From an uncultured Pelagibacteraceae bacterium (GTDB lineage: Bacteria; Pseudomonadota; Alphaproteobacteria; Pelagibacterales; Pelagibacteraceae): a DNA stretch of 64,000 nucleotides. The stretch lies in the NCBI GenBank assembly GCA_902543375.1, contig CACBYE010000003.1, positions 28,501 through 92,500 of the forward strand, read 5' to 3'. Shown piece after piece: positions 44,519 through 51,872 of the stretch (positions within the stretch are counted from its first letter, which is position 1; each line of letters opens with the position of its first letter). Under the pieces are notes generated by a model, which was not told the origin of the DNA, did no database searches, and worked only from the letters and a program-made list of their open reading frames with translations. A program made the translations under genes and the position numbers.

Positions 44519-45469
44519 TTATTCGTAAATAAAAGATTTTAGATCTACATCAAACTCATCAAATCTCATTTTGATATAGCCTATGTCTTCTTCGCTTAAT
44601 ATATTTTTCCATTTTCCTATTTTTGCATCTTTCAATTGTCTATCTGTTTTATTTTGATACGCTTTACTTATAGGTTCTCCATATGCGTTTTCTAATTTTA
44701 TTATAGACTCTTTGCTGGACAATTTAATTGCTTCATCAAATTTAATTTTTTCGACGTCATGGCCTATAAAATTAAGAACTTTTAAAAAGTTTTCCTGAGG
44801 ATTTTTAACCATATTTTCATAATATAATATTAGTATATTTTCAGGAAAAATATTTTTTAAAAGTTTGAAAGATAAGTAATGCTTCAAATACATATCAATA
44901 CCTGCTTTTCTCAAAAAATCGTGTATATCAAGAAATTTTATTTTTTTTTTTAAAGAAGTATCGTAATAATACTTTAGTTCTTTATCCAAGTGATTTTGTA
45001 TTGCACTAAAATATGAAACATTTTGATCAAAAGGATTTCTTAAATAATATATTATTTTAGCATTTTTATTAACATAAGGATTCAATTTATTTATTACATT
45101 TTTTTTCCTCATAATTTTTGTATATTTGCCTGGTATATGATTAGAGTAAAAATATAAATCATCCCATTTAGATCGATATTCTCCGTTATAATTTAATTCA
45201 AAACCTGGACATAGAAAGTGTTGAATAAAAACCGAGTTATAAGAAAAATTATTTTTTAAATTTATTAAGTATTTTATTTTAATCTTATTTTCAATCATGT
45301 TCTCAATAATATCTTTTGATTTTTCTCCGTTAAGAAGTCTACTGTAAAAGTAAAAAAATTCTCGATTATACCAAGTCCCAGATCTTCCCATCGTGGATAT
45401 AAGAAAAGGATTATAATGTTTTAATTTATCCTTAAATCTATTAAATATTTTTAAAAGAAAGTTGGCCAT
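44519..45469 (-). CDS. Sulfotransferase family protein
   Basis: A 316-aa PAPS-dependent sulfotransferase. PFLISTMGRSGTWYNREFFY near residues 21-40 contains the 5'-phosphosulfate-binding RSGT loop. KIIYYLRNPFDQNVSYFSAIQNH near residue 138 contains the 3'-phosphate-binding R-x-P-x-D-x-x-x-S motif. FPENILILYYENMVKNPQENFLKVLNFIG near residue 212 is the dimer/acceptor region. It would transfer sulfate to a sugar or lipid at the cytoplasmic face. An APS kinase gene at 49.1 kb could make its PAPS donor. Confidence 0.88.
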   Translation of the reverse strand: MANFLLKIFNRFKDKLKHYNPFLISTMGRSGTWYNREFFYFYSRLLNGEKSKDIIENMIENKIKIKYLINLKNNFSYNSVFIQHFLCPGFELNYNGEYRSKWDDLYFYSNHIPGKYTKIMRKKNVINKLNPYVNKNAKIIYYLRNPFDQNVSYFSAIQNHLDKELKYYYDTSLKKKIKFLDIHDFLRKAGIDMYLKHYLSFKLLKNIFPENILILYYENMVKNPQENFLKVLNFIGHDVEKIKFDEAIKLSSKESIIKLENAYGEPISKAYQNKTDRQLKDAKIGKWKNILSEEDIGYIKMRFDEFDVDLKSFIYE

Positions 45470-45492
45470 TTAATTAAAGGTTGATAAAAAAA

Positions 45493-46485
45493 TTAAAATT
45501 TCTTTGCATTATACGCACTTATGCATTTTTTTAGAAAAATTACGCACTCTATTGGATTCTTGCCTATTGCACTTTCTGCTGCTAAAACTAACCCAGAAGC
45601 TCCTTGATTTAAAGTAGAATAAATATCGTGGCTTTCTGCTCTGGTGGGAGAAGAATCCTTAATCATAGTCTCTAGTAAATTTGTAGCAACATATACAGGT
45701 TTTTTGTTTTTTTTAGACTCCTTTATAATGTACTCTTGAGCTAGAGGTATTTTTTCAATCGGGACTTCTCTTGATAAATCGCCACGATCAATTAAAACTG
45801 CATTAGATATTTTTGATATTTCTTTTAAATTATTAATTGCATTTAATGTTTCAATTTTTGAAATCAAAAAACTATCAAATCCAATAATCTCTCTGATTGT
45901 TTTAGTATCATTTCCACTATTAACAAAAGACATTGCAAAATTTTTAATTCCTTGCTTTTTCGCAAATTTAATTGCAGAGCGGTCTTTACTGGTTAAACAA
46001 TCAAGTTTAATTTTTTTTTCAATATGAACTCCTTTATTAGAATCTAAAAAACCAGAATTTAAAACTTTTCCTATCAAGCAATTTTTTTTTAAATCTTTCT
46101 TTATAATCTTTAAAATAATACCATCAAAACCTACGAAAATTTTAGTATTCTTAGGTGTAGATAAAATATTAAATTTTGGATAAAGGTAAATATTATCTTT
46201 ATTTGATAACTTATTTTCGTTAAAAATATTAACAATTTTTTTTTTTTTTATAAAAACTTTTTTTCTCACTAGTGTTGTTCTCAATTGAGCTCCCTCTGTA
46301 TCAATACATATTTTATCTTTACCAACATACTTTTTTAAGTTTTTAAGAATATTTGGTAGTTTTGATAATTTAGTATGAGACATGTTTATCCTAAAGATAT
46401 TCACACCCTCTTTTTTAAGTTTGTTTAATGTAGCTAGGTTGTATGAGGAGGGACCTATGGTACAAATAATTTTAGTTTTTTTCAT
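45493..46485 (-). CDS. Pyruvate-kinase-like protein lacking the C-terminal domain
   Basis: At 330 aa this is far shorter than ordinary pyruvate kinase (about 470). It has the barrel start TKIICTIGPSS, INMSHTKLSKL for NFSHG, and ISKIETLNAINNL with the catalytic Lys. ARGDLGVE becomes DRGDLSREVP, ATNLLETM and SPTRAE are present, and the end is LAAESAIGKNPIE. The usual DTKGPEIR is DTEGAQLR. The whole regulatory C-terminal domain is absent without a frameshift, since a stop follows cleanly. It is probably a specialised PEP-linked enzyme of the glycan locus rather than the housekeeping kinase. Confidence 0.82.
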   Translation of the reverse strand: MKKTKIICTIGPSSYNLATLNKLKKEGVNIFRINMSHTKLSKLPNILKNLKKYVGKDKICIDTEGAQLRTTLVRKKVFIKKKKIVNIFNENKLSNKDNIYLYPKFNILSTPKNTKIFVGFDGIILKIIKKDLKKNCLIGKVLNSGFLDSNKGVHIEKKIKLDCLTSKDRSAIKFAKKQGIKNFAMSFVNSGNDTKTIREIIGFDSFLISKIETLNAINNLKEISKISNAVLIDRGDLSREVPIEKIPLAQEYIIKESKKNKKPVYVATNLLETMIKDSSPTRAESHDIYSTLNQGASGLVLAAESAIGKNPIECVIFLKKCISAYNAKKF

Positions 46486-46542
46486 TAAATATATTTTTTA
46501 ATAAATTTTAGCTCTTTATATTTAAAAAGCTAATAAAGTATA

Positions 46543-46647
46543 GTGATAAACAATTCAAATTATAAAATATTCAAAAAATTAATTAAAATTTTTATTATAA
46601 TACCTTGTATATGTTTAATTTTACTAATAAAGGCCTACATACCCTAG
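46543..46647 (+). pseudogene. Possible N-terminal remnant of a membrane-anchored protein
   Basis: In a 333-nt gap without an intact gene, a GTG-started frame of 34 codons reads VINNSNYKIFKKLIKIF and then a strongly hydrophobic helix up to LLIKAYIP. A basic tail ahead of one signal-anchor helix is a common start for membrane-attached glycosyltransferases. It meets the opposite-strand remnant of a dehydrogenase near 46630, consistent with a deletion that removed the C-terminal parts of two converging genes. It could equally be chance coding in AT-rich DNA. Confidence 0.3.
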
Positions 46648-46692
46648 CCCAATAACAGCATATTTAATTTTTGATTGTTTATAGGTTTGCAT
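46624..46692 (-). pseudogene. N-terminal remnant of a nucleotide-sugar dehydrogenase
   Basis: A 22-codon minus-strand frame starts with ATG at 46692 and reads MQTYKQSKIKYAVIGLGYVGL before a TAG stop. AVIGLGYVGL is the Rossmann signature at the start of UDP-sugar dehydrogenases, followed in intact proteins by PL. It corresponds to CVVGLGYVGLPL of the TviB-like protein at 19665-20879. The rest of the gene is gone. Such a specific motif in the right place behind an ATG is unlikely to be chance. Confidence 0.75.
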
Positions 46693-46694
46693 TG

Positions 46695-46734
46695 TGGATT
46701 TAGTAATGATATTTTTTATAAAATAATAAATCCA
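46695..46734. repeat. Short inverted repeat upstream of the ABC transporter
   Basis: TGGATTTA (46695-46702) and TAAATCCA (46727-46734) form a perfect 8-bp inverted repeat around a 24-nt AT-only loop, extendable by two A-T pairs across a G-T wobble. It sits between the dehydrogenase remnant and the ABC transporter gene. There is no U-run typical of a terminator. It may be a regulatory site or chance in AT-rich DNA. Confidence 0.3.
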
Positions 46735-46818
46735 TAAACTAAATAATTAACGATATAAACGAAAGAAATATTTTTTAAATGTTATGTCTGAAAATTTTTT
46801 TGTAAATTTTATTAATTA

Positions 46819-48546
46819 ATGCTCTTTAAGAAAATAAATAAAATTAAATTAATACTTGGTAAAAGAAATTCTGTATATTTATTATATTATTTTTTGTTTT
46901 CTTCATTTGTAGTTCTGCTAGAGGCCATAGGTATTGGGTTAATACCTGTAATTTTTTCTGGTTTAATGGACCAATCTTTAATTTTAAATAAATTAGATTT
47001 TAATGAGACAGTTTATAATTTTGTATATAACGTTTTTAATAATAAAAATTTTTTTGTATTAATTCCAATTATAATTTTTTTATTTTTTTTAATAAAATTA
47101 TCAATTAACGTAATTTTTATTTTCTTTGAGTCAAAATTTTTTAAATTAATAGTGGTTAATTTGACTACAAATGTTTTTGAAATATATCTTAAAAAAAATT
47201 ATCTATTTCATGCTTTAAATAACCCATTAATATTAGGTAGAAATATTACTGCAGAAGTAAACAATACGATTAATCATATAAGAAATTTTTTACTTATATT
47301 TAGAGAAAGCTTTCAAGTTATCATAATTGGAATGGTGCTTTTGTTTGCTCATTTTAAAGTTACAATTTTAATTTTCCTTATAATCGTTTTTTTTGGAATA
47401 ATTTTTTTTTATTTAACTGGTAATAAGTTGAAGCAAAAAGAAAAGATTTCTTTTTTTGAAAGGGGTGAGAAATCTAAAATTATTAATCAAATTATTAATT
47501 CTATAATAGAGGTTAAACTCTATCAAAAAGCAATTTTTTTCATAGAGAAATATAAAAAATCAACAAATAATGAATTAGACTCAAATTACTTTCAACAAAT
47601 AATTTCAAAATTACCGAAGCAAATAATAGAATTTATAATTGTTTTCGCATTAATTTTAGCTATTTTTTACGCCTCATTTCAAGGATTGAAAATTGAAGCA
47701 ATGATTGCTTTAATATTGTTATATTTTTTTGCTGCATTAAAAATTTATCCTTCAATAAACAATTTATTAATAAATAGACTTGGCTTAATCAAAACTGGTA
47801 TTTCTTTTGATGTAATTCATAAAACAATTAAAAATAAGAATGAAGATTCAGAGCCTATTAAAATAACAAATAAATTTGATTTTCAAGATAAAATAAAACT
47901 AGTTAATGTAAATTTTAGTTATCAAGGAAGAAATAAATCTTTAAAAGATATTAATCTTGAAGTGAAAAAAAATGAAATGATAGGTTTAGTTGGAAAAACT
48001 GGATCAGGCAAAAGTACTTTAATAAAAATAATTATGGGACTTATAACTCCTCATAGTGGTGAATTTACTGTTGATGGAAAAAATATTGAAAACATAAAAT
48101 ATAAATGGCAAAAAAATATTTCTTATATTCCCCAAAATTTTTTTATTTTAGATGATACTATAAAAAAAAATATAATTTTTGGTGAAAATGAAAATGATAT
48201 AAATTATAATCTGCTGGAAAAAAGTATTAAATTTTCTTCATTAGACGCCTTTATATCTCAATTACCAAAAAAACTTGATACTTTTGTTGGTGCGAATGGG
48301 AGAAAAATTTCTGGTGGTCAAGCTCAACGTTTAATAATTGCCAGAGCAATTTATAAAAATACTGACTTAATAATACTAGACGAAGCCACAAATTCTCTTG
48401 ATAAAAAAACTGAATTAGAAATAATGGAAAATATTTATAAGCTAAAAGGAAAAAAAACTATTTTTTTGATTACACACAATCAAAAAATTTTAAATGGTTG
48501 TGATAAAATTTTTGATATTAGTGATGGAAATTTAGTTAAAAAATAA
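46819..48546 (+). CDS. ABC transporter, flippase-type (TM + ATPase)
   Basis: A 575-aa half-transporter of MsbA/PglK layout. About six membrane helices occupy residues 20-310. The ATPase domain has Walker A IGLVGKTGSGKSTLI near residue 392, the Q-loop SYIPQNFFILDDT, the signature ISGGQAQRLIIARAIY near residue 495, Walker B LIILDEATNSLD and an H-loop LITHN. It probably moves a lipid-linked glycan or modified lipid across the inner membrane. A diverged C-terminal fragment of a second copy is at 25829-26255. Here the gmhA that should converge on it is truncated. Confidence 0.92.
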   Translation: MLFKKINKIKLILGKRNSVYLLYYFLFSSFVVLLEAIGIGLIPVIFSGLMDQSLILNKLDFNETVYNFVYNVFNNKNFFVLIPIIIFLFFLIKLSINVIFIFFESKFFKLIVVNLTTNVFEIYLKKNYLFHALNNPLILGRNITAEVNNTINHIRNFLLIFRESFQVIIIGMVLLFAHFKVTILIFLIIVFFGIIFFYLTGNKLKQKEKISFFERGEKSKIINQIINSIIEVKLYQKAIFFIEKYKKSTNNELDSNYFQQIISKLPKQIIEFIIVFALILAIFYASFQGLKIEAMIALILLYFFAALKIYPSINNLLINRLGLIKTGISFDVIHKTIKNKNEDSEPIKITNKFDFQDKIKLVNVNFSYQGRNKSLKDINLEVKKNEMIGLVGKTGSGKSTLIKIIMGLITPHSGEFTVDGKNIENIKYKWQKNISYIPQNFFILDDTIKKNIIFGENENDINYNLLEKSIKFSSLDAFISQLPKKLDTFVGANGRKISGGQAQRLIIARAIYKNTDLIILDEATNSLDKKTELEIMENIYKLKGKKTIFLITHNQKILNGCDKIFDISDGNLVKK

Positions 48547-48555
48547 ATCTTTTGA

Positions 48556-48690
48556 TTAATCAACTAATCTACAAAATATATGACTTATTAAATGATGGAC
48601 TTCCTGTATATTCACAGTAAATGTTGATGGAACTACATATGAATAATCAGATATAATTTTAGATATTCCACCATTGTTCACAAGTAAGCT
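48556..48690 (-). pseudogene. C-terminal remnant of gmhA (SIS domain)
   Basis: The minus strand directly after the ABC transporter reads SLLVNNGGISKIIS, then DYSYVVPSTFTVNIQEVHHL and finally ISHIFCRLVD plus TAA. This matches the end of the intact GmhA at 26.3 kb (SYSYVVPSSSTANIQEIHHLIGHIFCSLVD) almost position by position. Everything before this point is missing, and the frame breaks into a ThDP-enzyme fragment near 48690. The gene therefore lost its N-terminal three quarters by deletion. Confidence 0.88.
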
Positions 48691-48890
48691 GAAGTAATTA
48701 TGTTAGTGGCACCAGGACCGCTCTTATGGATAATACAACTCCTGGCACTATTTTTATCTTGCTATACCACTCAGCCATAAAACCTGCTGTCTATTCATGA
48801 AATGGACAAATATAATCTATTTTCTTGCTTCTAGTAAAAGCGTCAACCAGCTCACTTGTTCCATAAACATAAAAAACTTTATCAATTTTT
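48691..48890 (-). pseudogene. N-terminal remnant of a thiamine-diphosphate enzyme (acetolactate synthase-like)
   Basis: The minus strand reads KIDKVFYVYGTSELVDAF, then IDYICPFHE, an in-frame TAG, TAGFMAEWYSKIK and PGVVLSI. After a frameshift it continues SGPGATNIITSAYL. These match the opening of ThDP enzymes (G-x-x-G...LxDAL, the ThDP-activating glutamate block HE-Q-x-A-x-FMAEGYAR, GVVL-x-SGPGATN). The glutamine codon after HE has become a stop. The first residues and everything after the SGPG block are gone. It is non-functional and is fused to the gmhA remnant. Confidence 0.8.
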
Positions 48891-49089
48891 AGCACTATTT
48901 CAATTTATAATATTTTTAATATTTTTTGATCTAAATATTGAGATTAAAATTTATTTTCAAATTTTAGTATTTGTACCTTTAAGTATATTAATAGGAAATT
49001 ACCTAGTTAAGTATATTTATTAAAAAAGATTTAAGGTTTTAATAGAAATTTTTGGTTTATTTGCATGTACAATTTTATTGATAAAATAA
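48889..49089 (+). pseudogene. C-terminal remnant of a TauE/SafE-type membrane protein
   Basis: The plus strand reads LALFQFIIFLIFFDLNIEI, then FVPLSILIGNYLVKYIY, an in-frame TAA, and KRFKVLIEIFGLFACTILLIK to a final TAA. The pattern P-L-x-x-x-IGNYL-x-K-x-(I/L)-x-KRFK-x-L(I) resembles the last two helices of TauE/SafE (sulfite/organic anion exporter family) proteins. The internal stop and missing N-terminal helices show decay. It abuts the ThDP-enzyme remnant and ends 10 nt from the APS kinase stop. The family call is moderate. Confidence 0.5.
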
Positions 49090-49099
49090 CTGATAAAAT

Positions 49100-49624
49100 C
49101 TAGACAGTTATCTTTTTTAAAATTTTATCAATACTTTTATTTATACTAAGAACATCGGTATTAATTCTAATGTTAGGATAATTCGATTTTTCGTATTTAA
49201 CACTTGAATTAAAACCTATCAAGTTATCAATTTTTTTTTCAATAGCTTTTTTATATAATTTTTTTGTATCTCTATGGATTAATGTTTTTATTCTACAATG
49301 TAAGTAAATTTCAAAATAATCATCTTTAAATTTTTTTTTTGCATGTAATCGGGTTTTTATTAACGGTGATATAACTGATACTAATATATAGTCGAAATTA
49401 TTTTTACGTTTACCTATATATCTTATTATATCAAAATTATTTTCTAAAATATTTTTTCGAGAAAAATTTTTAAAATTTTTTTTTCTTTTCCTGAACTTAT
49501 CGCCATCTAATTTCAAAATTTTATTTTTTTTTTTTAAAATATCGTAAAGTTTATTTGAGAGTGTAGTTTTGCCTACTCCAGAAAGACCTGTGAACCAGAT
49601 TATTTTAGCTTCATTTTTTTTCAT
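49100..49624 (-). CDS. cysC: Adenylylsulfate kinase (APS kinase)
   Basis: A 174-aa CysC-like kinase, short but complete. WFTGLSGVGKTTLSNKLYDIL near residue 10 is the P-loop and LKLDGDKFRKR near residue 38 is the APS-binding DGD. NFSRKNILENNFDIIRYIGK matches the GFS-x-x-x-R-x-EN-x-RR block in degenerate form. ILVSVISPLIKTRLHAKK and EIYLHCRIKTLIHRDTKKLYKKAIEKKIDNLIGFNS follow as in APS kinases. It makes PAPS from APS and ATP. A sulfotransferase at 44.5 kb is the likely user. ATP sulfurylase is not in the window. Confidence 0.87.
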   Translation of the reverse strand: MKKNEAKIIWFTGLSGVGKTTLSNKLYDILKKKNKILKLDGDKFRKRKKNFKNFSRKNILENNFDIIRYIGKRKNNFDYILVSVISPLIKTRLHAKKKFKDDYFEIYLHCRIKTLIHRDTKKLYKKAIEKKIDNLIGFNSSVKYEKSNYPNIRINTDVLSINKSIDKILKKITV

Positions 49625-49661
49625 AAAAATAATTAAATCAATTTACATGGTCATTATTTAT

Positions 49662-50936
49662 CTAAATATAATTGATAATATAATTTGAGAAATTAACTCT
49701 TGAAATTTTTTTGATTTTTTTTGTAAATTTTTCTACATTAATGTCATTCCTATTATTTAGATCATCATAAAATATAATTTCTTCATTTAATAACTTTAAA
49801 AAATAATCGTTTCCATAGCTTTTCATATCTAAAGATTTTAAACAATATACTTGAATATTTTTGCAACTTTTTTTAATGTCACTTAGGGCTGTGCTTAACA
49901 TGCCAAATGCAATTTTATAATTACAAGAAATATTTTCTAAAATAACATCAGATTTAATAAATTTAATTTTAAATTTATTTTTTATTTTATCTTTAAAAAT
50001 TTTATTAATTTTTATGATATTTTTATCCATTGGGTGATGCTTGATATGAAGCTCTTTTTTATTTATATCATTTTTATTTATAGTATAAAAAAAATTAATA
50101 ACTCTATCTATTTGATTAGATAACTCATCAAAGTTTTCGTCCATGAACGACGATAAAAAAAGTATTTTATTTTTATTGGAATTGTTACAAATGCAATTAT
50201 TTTCATGCTTACATAATATCACATCATTTTTATTATATATTTGTTTCCAAAATAAATAATTTGAATAATAGAATACAATTTTTTTTTCAAATTTATCTGT
50301 TTCCATAAGATTCAAATCGTATGTTTTATAATTAAAAACTTTTTTTTGAAACAACAAGCTTAAAATTACTCTATCAACTATAATATCTAAAAATCTTTCT
50401 TTAACATTAGAAAATTTTTTAATTAAATTTTTTTCTTTTTTTCTTCTATTTTCGCTATAAATTCTAAGCTTATGAAGCTTTGTTAAAAACCTTTCCAATT
50501 TTTGACCTTGAAGAATTTTTTTGAAAACTTTTAAATTTAATGCAATAGATCCTGTCGTTATTCCTAATTTTTTACATTCTTTTGAAAGATAGTTTTCAAG
50601 AATAATTCTTTGCCATATAAAAAAATTATTATCAGAAATACAAATCTCAAAATCTTTAAATAATATTTTCTTTTTGATTTTTAAAAGATAAATATGATTA
50701 TAAATTATTCTAAATAAAGATCTTTTATTATCTGTTCCATAATATGGGATAATAAAAATCTTAATATTATTAATTTTTTTTAATGTTATTTTGTTTATTT
50801 TATATTTAGTTGAAAGAGTATTATTACTTGTTAAAATAGTAATATCAAATTTATCTTTTAATTTATTAAGATCATGTAAATAATTTTTAATCATATAAAA
50901 ATTATTCAAACAAAATAATAGTTTTTTTTTCTTCAT
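49662..50936 (-). CDS. Putative GT-B transferase, possible sialyltransferase-like
   Basis: A 424-aa protein with a GT-B-like outline. The N-terminus LLFCLNNFYMIKNYLHDLNKLKDKFDITILTSNN is a Rossmann start. ILFLSSFMDENFDEL lies near residue 260, ELHIKHHPMDKN near residue 300 has the HP motif, and YKIAFGMLSTALSDIKK near residue 345 has an S-T motif. HP and S/T-S motifs in this order are seen in bacterial sialyl- and polysialyltransferases. The nearby neuB and neuA make transfer of a nonulosonic acid a reasonable guess. The assignment is tentative and no family name is secure. Confidence 0.5.
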   Translation of the reverse strand: MKKKKLLFCLNNFYMIKNYLHDLNKLKDKFDITILTSNNTLSTKYKINKITLKKINNIKIFIIPYYGTDNKRSLFRIIYNHIYLLKIKKKILFKDFEICISDNNFFIWQRIILENYLSKECKKLGITTGSIALNLKVFKKILQGQKLERFLTKLHKLRIYSENRRKKEKNLIKKFSNVKERFLDIIVDRVILSLLFQKKVFNYKTYDLNLMETDKFEKKIVFYYSNYLFWKQIYNKNDVILCKHENNCICNNSNKNKILFLSSFMDENFDELSNQIDRVINFFYTINKNDINKKELHIKHHPMDKNIIKINKIFKDKIKNKFKIKFIKSDVILENISCNYKIAFGMLSTALSDIKKSCKNIQVYCLKSLDMKSYGNDYFLKLLNEEIIFYDDLNNRNDINVEKFTKKIKKISRVNFSNYIINYI

Positions 50937-50970
50937 TTTAAATATTAAACTTTATTTTCATGTAATTTAA

Positions 50971-51846
50971 TTATGTAATTTTTAATTCTTTTTTTTTATT
51001 AAACTCTTTTAATTTTTTTAAAAACTCAAAACTTAAAAATGAAATTTTATCATAGTTTGAACCATTTTTTTTCCCTAACGATAAGTAATCTTTTTCTGTT
51101 TTTTTAAAAGCATAAGGAAAATTTATTCTTTGAATAATTTTTTTTTTTTTAAAAACGGTAAACTGACTAAATCTTAATATTAATCTATATCCTTTTAAGA
51201 AAACCATTTTATCATTTTTGTTTTTTGATGTTTGAATTGAAATCTGTTTTTGACTTGTGTTAATTGAAATTTTGCCTAATGCTTCGTGATAACTATTTCT
51301 TTTTGAATTAATTATTCTTTTCAAATTTAAATTTATTTCAATTTTTTGTATTTTTCTAAAACAAAAGTCTAAATAATGAATAGTATTCGATAACAACGTA
51401 CCCTCTGGAACAAAAATTTTTACATTATTATTTTTAATATTTTTTGGAAGTTTTAAATTTCTATATAAATAATCACCCCATGTATTAACCTTAAGAATTA
51501 AATCTTTATAATTTTCAGAAAACTTTGCAAATTTTTTATATTGAACAATTTTGGGAAAAATAAATTTTTCTAAAATTACTTTATTGACTTTATTAAATTT
51601 AAGTATTTTTTTTAATAACAAAAATCTTATATCAGAGGATGTTGCTATTATTACACAATCATATTTTTTTTTCTTTGGAAATTTTTTTAAAAAATTAACT
51701 TTGTTAAAATAATTTGATATTTCAATTTTTGAATAATTTTTTTTATCATAGATTGAAATTTGATATTTATGTTTACTATTTATAAATGAATATAAATGAG
51801 ATTTTCCCATCATCCCAAACCCTATTATTAAAATCCTTTTAATCAT
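50971..51846 (-). CDS. Gfo/Idh/MocA-like oxidoreductase
   Basis: A 291-aa protein with an N-terminal NAD(P)-binding fold, RILIIGFGMMGKSHLYSFINSKHKYQISIYD, and CVIIATSSDIRFLLLKKIL with VILEKFIFPKI in place of EKP near residue 93. The C-terminal half contains VFVPEGTLLSNTIHYLDFCFRKI, where the H-x-x-D-x-x resembles the conserved Gfo/Idh/MocA motif. The EKP lysine is present as EKF. Enzymes of this family oxidise or reduce sugar-nucleotide hydroxyls. It is divergent from a second family member 26 nt away. Confidence 0.75.
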   Translation of the reverse strand: MIKRILIIGFGMMGKSHLYSFINSKHKYQISIYDKKNYSKIEISNYFNKVNFLKKFPKKKKYDCVIIATSSDIRFLLLKKILKFNKVNKVILEKFIFPKIVQYKKFAKFSENYKDLILKVNTWGDYLYRNLKLPKNIKNNNVKIFVPEGTLLSNTIHYLDFCFRKIQKIEINLNLKRIINSKRNSYHEALGKISINTSQKQISIQTSKNKNDKMVFLKGYRLILRFSQFTVFKKKKIIQRINFPYAFKKTEKDYLSLGKKNGSNYDKISFLSFEFLKKLKEFNKKKELKIT

Positions 51847-51872
51847 TAGAGTTTATATATATTGTATAACTA

